The translations under genes and the position numbers were made by a program. Under the pieces are notes generated by a model that saw nothing but the letters and a program-made list of their open reading frames with translations, had not been told where the DNA came from and searched no databases. A stretch of DNA of 64,000 bases from Manduca sexta (taxonomy: Eukaryota; Arthropoda; Insecta; Lepidoptera; Sphingidae), in NCBI RefSeq assembly GCF_014839805.1, contig NC_051130.1:5704001-5768000 (forward strand). Direction: 5' to 3'. The first letter of the stretch is position 1. Every line of letters begins with the position of its first letter. Positions 57,301-64,000 of the stretch are shown in pieces.

Positions 57301-59310
57301 TGAAGTAATTATTTCAAGATAATTTTTACACTTACCATTTCAACGCACCATCCCATAATATTCGCCAGGTGAACATTATCGGGTGTTAAGTTCTCTTGTT
57401 TTTCCAGCATTTTGTATGCCAATACAGTTGCTAGACCTCGATTCTTTTTTCCATTCGGCACGTTGTATTGCAATAGCTGCAACAATTATTTTACTTGGAT
57501 TATAAAAACCATAATATTTTTAGTTTACTCACATGTTGATGTACAGAGTCAAACTCAAAACAGTGGCTATGTAGATGTCACTAATGATATCATCGATGTA
57601 AGGCATATAACTAACAAAACATAATATATCGAGTAGGTAGCATTTTAATAGATAGCTGGCTGCCTGTTTCACAATGTTCAAGTAAAATATTCATTAATTA
57701 GTACTTGTAGGTAACTAAGTATATATTTCATGTTGGCATTGTGAATTTTATCATGTCATCTATTATTATCATTATACCAAATACCATTTACTCAGATGTG
57801 AAACAGGCGTACCGGGCCTCGTGTCTGTAGTCAGCCTCGAAATAATGCGGCGTAGTTAAGTTCATACTTAAAATTCACATATTTAATTTACCACGTCGTT
57901 ATGAATTCAAAACCATGTCTGTAAGCGTGGTTGAAAATAGATGACTGCTTGATGTTTTATGTAATAAGTTTGATTCTTAAAGTGATACAAGATAAAAATA
58001 ACTCGACAAGACTCCTGGACTTTGGTCATTGAACTTTAAACACTGGTAAATTATACAGATTAAAGTTGATTGACTTAATGATTAAATCTACCAATATAGG
58101 TATTCAATTCCCTTTTGACAACCCAAAAATAAATGGACTAACTAACATAAATGGCTAAACAAAAATGCAAGTTATTAAATTTCACTACTTCGTGTGATGA
58201 TACATAATTTATGACAACTTATTTACCTCTTGCATGTCTTCTGTTTGTATTTTGTTTTCGTACACATAGCAAAGATTTGTCCTAATTACTAATTACCAGT
58301 ACGTAAAATATTTTTAACGAGTTAAAAAACACACATCACTTACGACTGACAATAGCAACCCAACGTACCTTAGCCAACCACTTGCTGGCTTCCGGCACAT
58401 CGATGTGCTTGCCAGTCTCAGTGAGGTCCCTCACGATGTCCGGGAAAACAGCCATGAACTCCCGGGACTGGTCTTTTGTGACCGCCAGTCCCCGGGTAGC
58501 CATCGGCATTTCCTGAGGAGTCAGTGTCGACAGGAATCTAGAGGTAAAACAAATTTTGTTTGGCAACTTTTCTTCGGCTGATATAAAAGAAATGTTGCTA
58601 TATTTATACAATACTACAATGTTTCATGTTTTTTCGTATAAATTAGGTAGTCAATGTGAAAGTGCATTCTACTTGGTGGATAAGTGCCTACGCAGATGCA
58701 TTAAAATTCTCTTTTTAATATTTGAACGAAAAAACAGTCAGTGTGAAATTATGTGCATTACAATATATACTTTATAGGTAGATCTGCTTATTATTGGTAA
58801 CAGAGATAGTCGTAATCTTGTCCCTTTCTTCAGTAACGGTTAATGCATAAGACGTGGTAGTAATCAAGTTTGTATCAAAGAAGGCACAAGCTGCGACATC
58901 GCGGCCATTTTATGTTTATTTTAACTATTTAAAATGCAAGTGGTGATGTCGGTTACTATAGCGTTTTAAAAGAATAAAGGAAATTGTTTTAATGCGAAGT
59001 TGCATTCTAGTTATAGGTTTGGTTTAGGTGAGAGACGCGAAAGCAGTTGTATGCACACGGCGTTAACTACATGTTACGCAAACTTTCTGTTACTGAGTTC
59101 AACGGAGTCCACTGACCTGTGATATTTTTGCAGCTTGAGGAGTCTCTTTGGCCCAGTTTCATCGTTTTGCGGTGACTTGTTTGCCGCCTGGTCCAACCTC
59201 GGCACCATGGAATCGGAATTGGTGACACTGGTCGTCTTGCTGATTTGCCTGTGAATCTCTTTCTTGTAGACTTTTAAAAAGTTCTCCAGACTCTTCTTTG
59301 TGGCGAACAT
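54374..59310 (-). CDS. FPPS: Farnesyl diphosphate synthase-like paralogue C, altered aspartate motifs
   Basis: Exons 59310-59117, 58537-58369, 57476-57336, 56341-56138, 55219-54980 and 54709-54374 give 427 residues, with the same exon 3 (141 bp) and exon 6 (336 bp) lengths as A and B. Exon 1 encodes a 64-residue extension ([18 protein letters not shown]) that is longer than in A or B. Region I reads VPNGKKNRG. The first aspartate-rich motif is NDMME at 177-181 (Asn and Glu replace Asp), followed by GSEMRRG. The second is NDFLD at 317-321, so one of its aspartates is Asn. The rest of the fold is intact: [17 protein letters not shown]-terminus FRRSI. Before the first motif stand His and Gln at minus five and minus four. 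From memory, Lepidoptera have a type-1 FPPS with this kind of change that may act with type-2 enzyme. There is no frame damage, so it is likely a working protein under selection. Confidence 0.92.
55285..55505 (+). mobile_element. 5'-truncated retroelement repeat, FPPS C intron 4
   Basis: Plus-strand words ctctcatatgtgagagttcg, tccggtttgaaggacattgt and cgcttaccatcaagtgaacg recur, reversed, at 19910-20190. It ends in an A-rich tail (aataaaaaaaatacaataaa). The 74-codon frame is not a gene. Confidence 0.6.
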
Positions 59311-62300
59311 TTTGAATGTTATCCAATGCTTCTTTTCAAAAGTTTTTGCCGAAATAGATTTTAAAAGAAACTATAATTATTTGTCTCTGTATTATTAATT
59401 CAATAAACTGTGAGCGCTTTTTGAATGCTACTGCGTATCGTCTGATCGCCGCGAGTGTGTACGATCAACTGATTCTTTGTTGTGTTTTGCTTTGCCTCCT
59501 TACCAATTCTAGTGGCGCGCTGGGGATGTGGAGTAATGTTTACATTTTTTCATCGATATCGATAGCATTTGTTTATACTATCTAGTTATTCTTATTCACA
59601 ATTCAGCAGTGGTGTTAGTAAACCACTAGGGGAAGGTCTCAGTGCTTATACCTAAAATACGCTATTGTATTTACAATCACAATAATTATAATGTCAATGG
59701 GGTATGTTATTCTTTCATCCCTTTCAGCATGTAGAGAACACTCGAATAACAAGGAAAATGTAGAAATTCGTTTTAGTTGGCGACCTGGACGTTTGTATTC
59801 ATATGTAATTTAAGATTTATTAAAAAAATTCAATCCCTCAAAAAAAGTAATACCTTCGACGATTTCTACGTTAAATACTTACTATATCAGATTTAAGGTG
59901 TAATAAAGGAAAAATAAGTTTTAGATTAAAATTTCATTACGGCTCATAATTGTGCTTATCAGCTGGGTACCTATAAGAGATCATTCAATGGGACTTAGTT
60001 GTGTTTATTAAATGGACGGAACAAAATATTAGGTAGCAGCTACACATTGTTCTGTCAAAACAAGTTTATCGACGATAATGATGCCATCATTAGTCGATGC
60101 GCACGCAGCAAAACAAACCGGCCCGGCGCCCCCCGTCCCGTGCCTCAGCCACGCGGCCGGCGTCACGTAGGCACCCGAGAGTCGACACGTCGAAACACCA
60201 TGCTCCCCGTCCTTCACCAACACCGGTATACACTCCAGTATCAAACCAGTAGGTAGCTGTATGGAGTTCGGCAATAGCTTATAATATCAGACCGGTATAC
60301 GGACTCGATCTAGCTTTCATATTTACCAACAGTTACATCGAGATCAGATATAGATTTGGTTAATTGACATTTATTTTGGGGGTCGCCGGTTAAATTAATT
60401 AACATTTTGCTAAGAGATTCGATGCAACATAAAATTATTTCATACTTACCAAGTAATGTAGATGTCGGTATGTTTTGTGGTTATTTCAAATCACTGAGGT
60501 ACAACTAAGTTATAAATGTATAATGTGTAACATGAATGAAAATTAACCGCGAATAGTCCATTACAACACAAAACAATGGGCATATTTACACCCGAGACCG
60601 CTTAATTTGTGGAATCGCATTTCAATGATAATATTTACTAATTCACCAAGAGTGCAGTTTTGCTACTTCTGCGGTTGTTTACATACAGTATCACGAGGCT
60701 AGCACGTGGAAAATGCATGATAACAATAAATAGTTGCAATCGGCACTGATTAAACAAAATCGACAAGCATTTGACTTATAACTTCTTGATCTAAATCAAT
60801 AGATGCTTGCAAGTACAGAGCACAATCATCATAGTATTATCGTTTCATTTGATGCTTGAGTTTTACGAAATGAATGGAACCTTCCAGAGTTGTATCTTTT
60901 CGGTACAAGGTCCATGCGTTTTCTTGTAATAGAACGGAAAATAAACGTTTCGCAAGATGCAATTTGTGAAAAAATTAGAAAACTAATGTTGTAATCGAGT
61001 TCGGGACTTACTTTCGTAACCTTTATGCAATTTCTATTTAGAAACATGATAACAAATCTATGTTATTTGATCTTTATAATTTAAAATTGGTAAGTAAATA
61101 TTAGCAGAAACTGTTCCATCTGCTCGATAAATTGTGCCATTCAAGTTTATAGTGATTCCCATAACACTTATATTCTACGAATGAGAAAATTACATTATTT
61201 CAAAAACGCTTCTAACAAAAAAGCTTCAATAGGCATTTTGCGTTGGGTAATATAGTAGGTATCTATAATATAACACGAGTCCCTGGCTGTGGCCTTTACA
61301 TTGAGGTCATCGATCTATCCAACAGGGGCCATCCTGTCATCATCCTGTTAAAATTTATGGACCTAGAAATAATTATGTGGCAATATCCTTTTTTCAGATG
61401 TCAACCAATAATAATTGCGGTTTGCAATCAAATGTTTGATGAAACTTATATTATGTTTGAGGTTACATAATTAACTCTATTAGTTCCTAGTTACTTAATT
61501 AGTAATAATATAGCTATTACTTGCAACTTATCATCCTCATTACAAACAATTTCAAATAGAAACACTTGGTTTTGCGTTAGTTTATTAATATCACGGTGTC
61601 TGCATGTGCGCACTTACATAGTCGTTCAATGTCAAGTTCAACAGAAATGCCAACGAATTTTTAATTCACTTGTTTTAGGCTACTATGGCTTCTATTTAGT
61701 TTATCAAAACGTATTTACTTATGATTAATTCAGATATTTTTGATTTCTAGAATTGGCAAGAGATAAGATTTATCCAGATTTTGTTATGTAACTTTTTGAT
61801 AAAGTGCTATCATCGTATCTTAAATGTCAACTTGAACGCCTATTTATTTGTTTTATTGATACATCTAAACGCCATGGTATGAAGTAAGCTGGACAGTTCA
61901 TACAATATAATGTAAAGTACTTTGAAAACAAGCAACTCTACAAACGTTAACTCTGTAATGGACTACTTAGATTAGATAGTAACGTGTATACGGAAACCAT
62001 TTAAGCATAGTTTATATATCAAAACAAATAAGTACTTACATTAACTCATGATATCGTTCAATCACAAAGCGAACACACTAATTGGGAAGTGTAGGTTGCT
62101 AAAATAAAGATTCTACATATTTTATTCAATTATGTTCATTGAATTTTGGTATTTGCTTTGTTATACAATGATACCTAGTAACACATACATTTATGGAAAT
62201 TCGTTTTGTGGACAAATGGGTTTAAGTATTGTTTAGGGAATTAGCAACATCGAATTGAGAGGTGTTTCCATTTGTGTATTGTATTGGACCAATACCATTG

Positions 62301-64000
62301 GCTCATGTTCTGATAGCAATAACGTTCTAATTTTTCTATTTATTAATGGCAGGAATATAAATGTATTGTTAGCGCGTGGAAACAATGTACTATGATAAAA
62401 TGGAAAAAAAAGATCTCGTGACATTCCAAGAGAAAACTAAACGTACACAAAACAAGTTCATGCAAGAAAAAAATTCATAAACAAGGACTTTGTTTCTCAT
62501 TATATAATATCTCAACACATCGATACATGAAGTTATAGGAATCTATACCCCGCCGAATTATTGACGGGATAATCACAAAAAGTACGGTCGTGGATTATTT
62601 GTTCCATTTCAATAGTGAACCGGCTCAGGTTACGGTGTGCTCAAGTTACGATGTTTTTAACTTGTAAAATTTTTGGTTTTCATTAATATTATGCGCTTGC
62701 TCATTGTTGTATATTTTTTTACTAATGTACAAAGTTATCATAAATATTATATCAACATGATATATTGATGTGATTTATATTAATTTACAGATGAATTATG
62801 AAACTTTATGGTTAAGTTAGCTCATTCCTAAAGGACAATACCGACTGGTAAATACACCTAAATGCATTTTTTCAAGACCCTTTTAGATGATGGCTGAATG
62901 GAACTTTTTCCATATAATCTTCTATTTTTTCCGTGCTTGAACACTTTGAAATGAGAAAGAGTTTTTAACTATACTTGCTATCTTTTTATATTAAGGGTTC
63001 CTGCAGGTAATTGGGATACCTGCCGTTATTTAAACATTGCTGAGAGGGTATTCGTTAAATAATTCAATTAGTTAGTATGCATGTTTATTTATAGATATTA
63101 TTACCCTATACTTACTATTTATGAACATCTAAGTGTTTATAAATATTTGAATTGGTCGTGTACATCAACGTAGGTGCTTACTCCGCTAACCAGAAACCAT
63201 GTTCTAAATATACGGTTTCTTCGACCAAAAATTGGCGATCGTGGAAAGACTTTATTCACCTAATCCAAGTTCACAAAAACACGTTTATAACAATACCGCA
63301 AGGTTTCTTTGTTATGTTTAACCACTTAGATACCTGTTCGCTTTTTCTGGCAGACTGGCAGGGGCCAATTTGTTCTATAAATACGACAAATTCTTGTGCC
63401 ATTGTTTGGCTGGCAGGTTTAAAAATAGAATGAGTGTCCTGCAATAAAGACGTAACTGCAAGTTAAATGTTCTCGTTCAGAGATTGTTATTTATTTTATG
63501 GTTTATTTTTAAAACAATAAATATCTATGTTTATTAAAGTTTATGCAATAATTCTATACAATGGAACTTTAACTTAATCGATTGCACATTATATTGTATA
63601 TTTTAAGTCTGTTTCTACCTATTTTTATGAACAGTTTCTTTGTTTCCAAGGTGATGCCTAGTTATAATATTTTTATAACAGAATATATCTAAAATAAGTT
63701 ATTCTTCATCGTGCCACGAAAAAGTATACGATAGCCCTTGGCGAGTAGAGTGCGGCAAATATAAATATCAACTCAAGACATTGCATTTCTCCAAGTTACC
63801 GAACAATGCCACCTGTTCTACAGCTTGTATTTACAAGGGCTTCAAATAATGCGAAATTTAATTAACCATGACGGGTATGACGGGTCAATCGACATATAAA
63901 TATTTAATTCAAAGTTAGCAAGTTACATGCCCAACGGTTAGTGCAAAAACTACAAAAAACGAGAGTAAAATTATACGCAACTGACAAATAATTACTAAGG
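59311..64000. other. Region upstream of FPPS C, no recognised gene
   Basis: The left part should hold the FPPS C promoter. The rest is AT-rich, with only short open frames. An unexplained GC-rich patch lies at 60095-60245. I see no tRNA, no repeat family from the window and no splice-joined conserved exons. Confidence 0.4.

Overview
The window is a piece of an insect nuclear genome, almost certainly a moth or butterfly (Lepidoptera). It is AT-rich and its genes are split by introns. The introns hold lepidopteran-type mobile DNA: Helitrons ending in a GC hairpin plus CTAG, tRNA-headed SINEs with (ATT)n tails, and an RTE-type LINE fragment. A tandem cluster of farnesyl diphosphate synthase genes also fits Lepidoptera. 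There is no prokaryotic gene organisation.

Seven genes can be spliced by hand with consistent GT-AG borders and reading phase, and one further exon is an orphan. (1) 47-15600, minus: peroxisomal multifunctional enzyme type 2 (HSD17B4/Mfe2), 13 exons, running off the left edge inside its SCP2 domain. (2) 16492-16562, plus: a lone first exon of a THAP zinc-finger protein. (3) 18266-20476, plus: the kinetochore protein CENP-L, five exons, 302 residues. (4) 23303-29538, minus: Rab2 GTPase, five exons, 214 residues. (5) 30163-36208, plus: a 782-residue protein, head-to-head with Rab2, with a long low-complexity N-terminal half and a C-terminal domain that carries a papain-like Gln/Cys/His/Asn pattern. 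I do not recognise its family. (6-8) 40706-47162, 49141-51807 and 54374-59310, all minus: three tandem farnesyl diphosphate synthase paralogues (A, B, C), each with six exons and the same intron phases. A and B keep both aspartate-rich motifs. C has lost key aspartates in both.

Between the genes lie transposon remains and AT-rich sequence with no convincing coding content. Mfe2 introns carry three Helitron copies (one with seven 123-bp repeats), an RTE fragment, an inverted pair of one SINE-like family, and a SINE next to a LINE-type 3' end. The region right of 59311 shows no recognisable gene except an unexplained GC-rich patch near 60.1-60.24 kb.

Functionally, the FPPS cluster supplies the sesquiterpene precursor of juvenile hormone; Lepidoptera also make ethyl-branched versions, and the active-site differences among the three copies are relevant to that. 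Mfe2 serves peroxisomal beta-oxidation, Rab2 serves ER-Golgi and autophagic traffic, and CENP-L belongs to the inner kinetochore. I see no sign that these neighbours work as one system. The best candidates for something undescribed are the orphan papain-like protein and the degenerate-motif FPPS paralogue.
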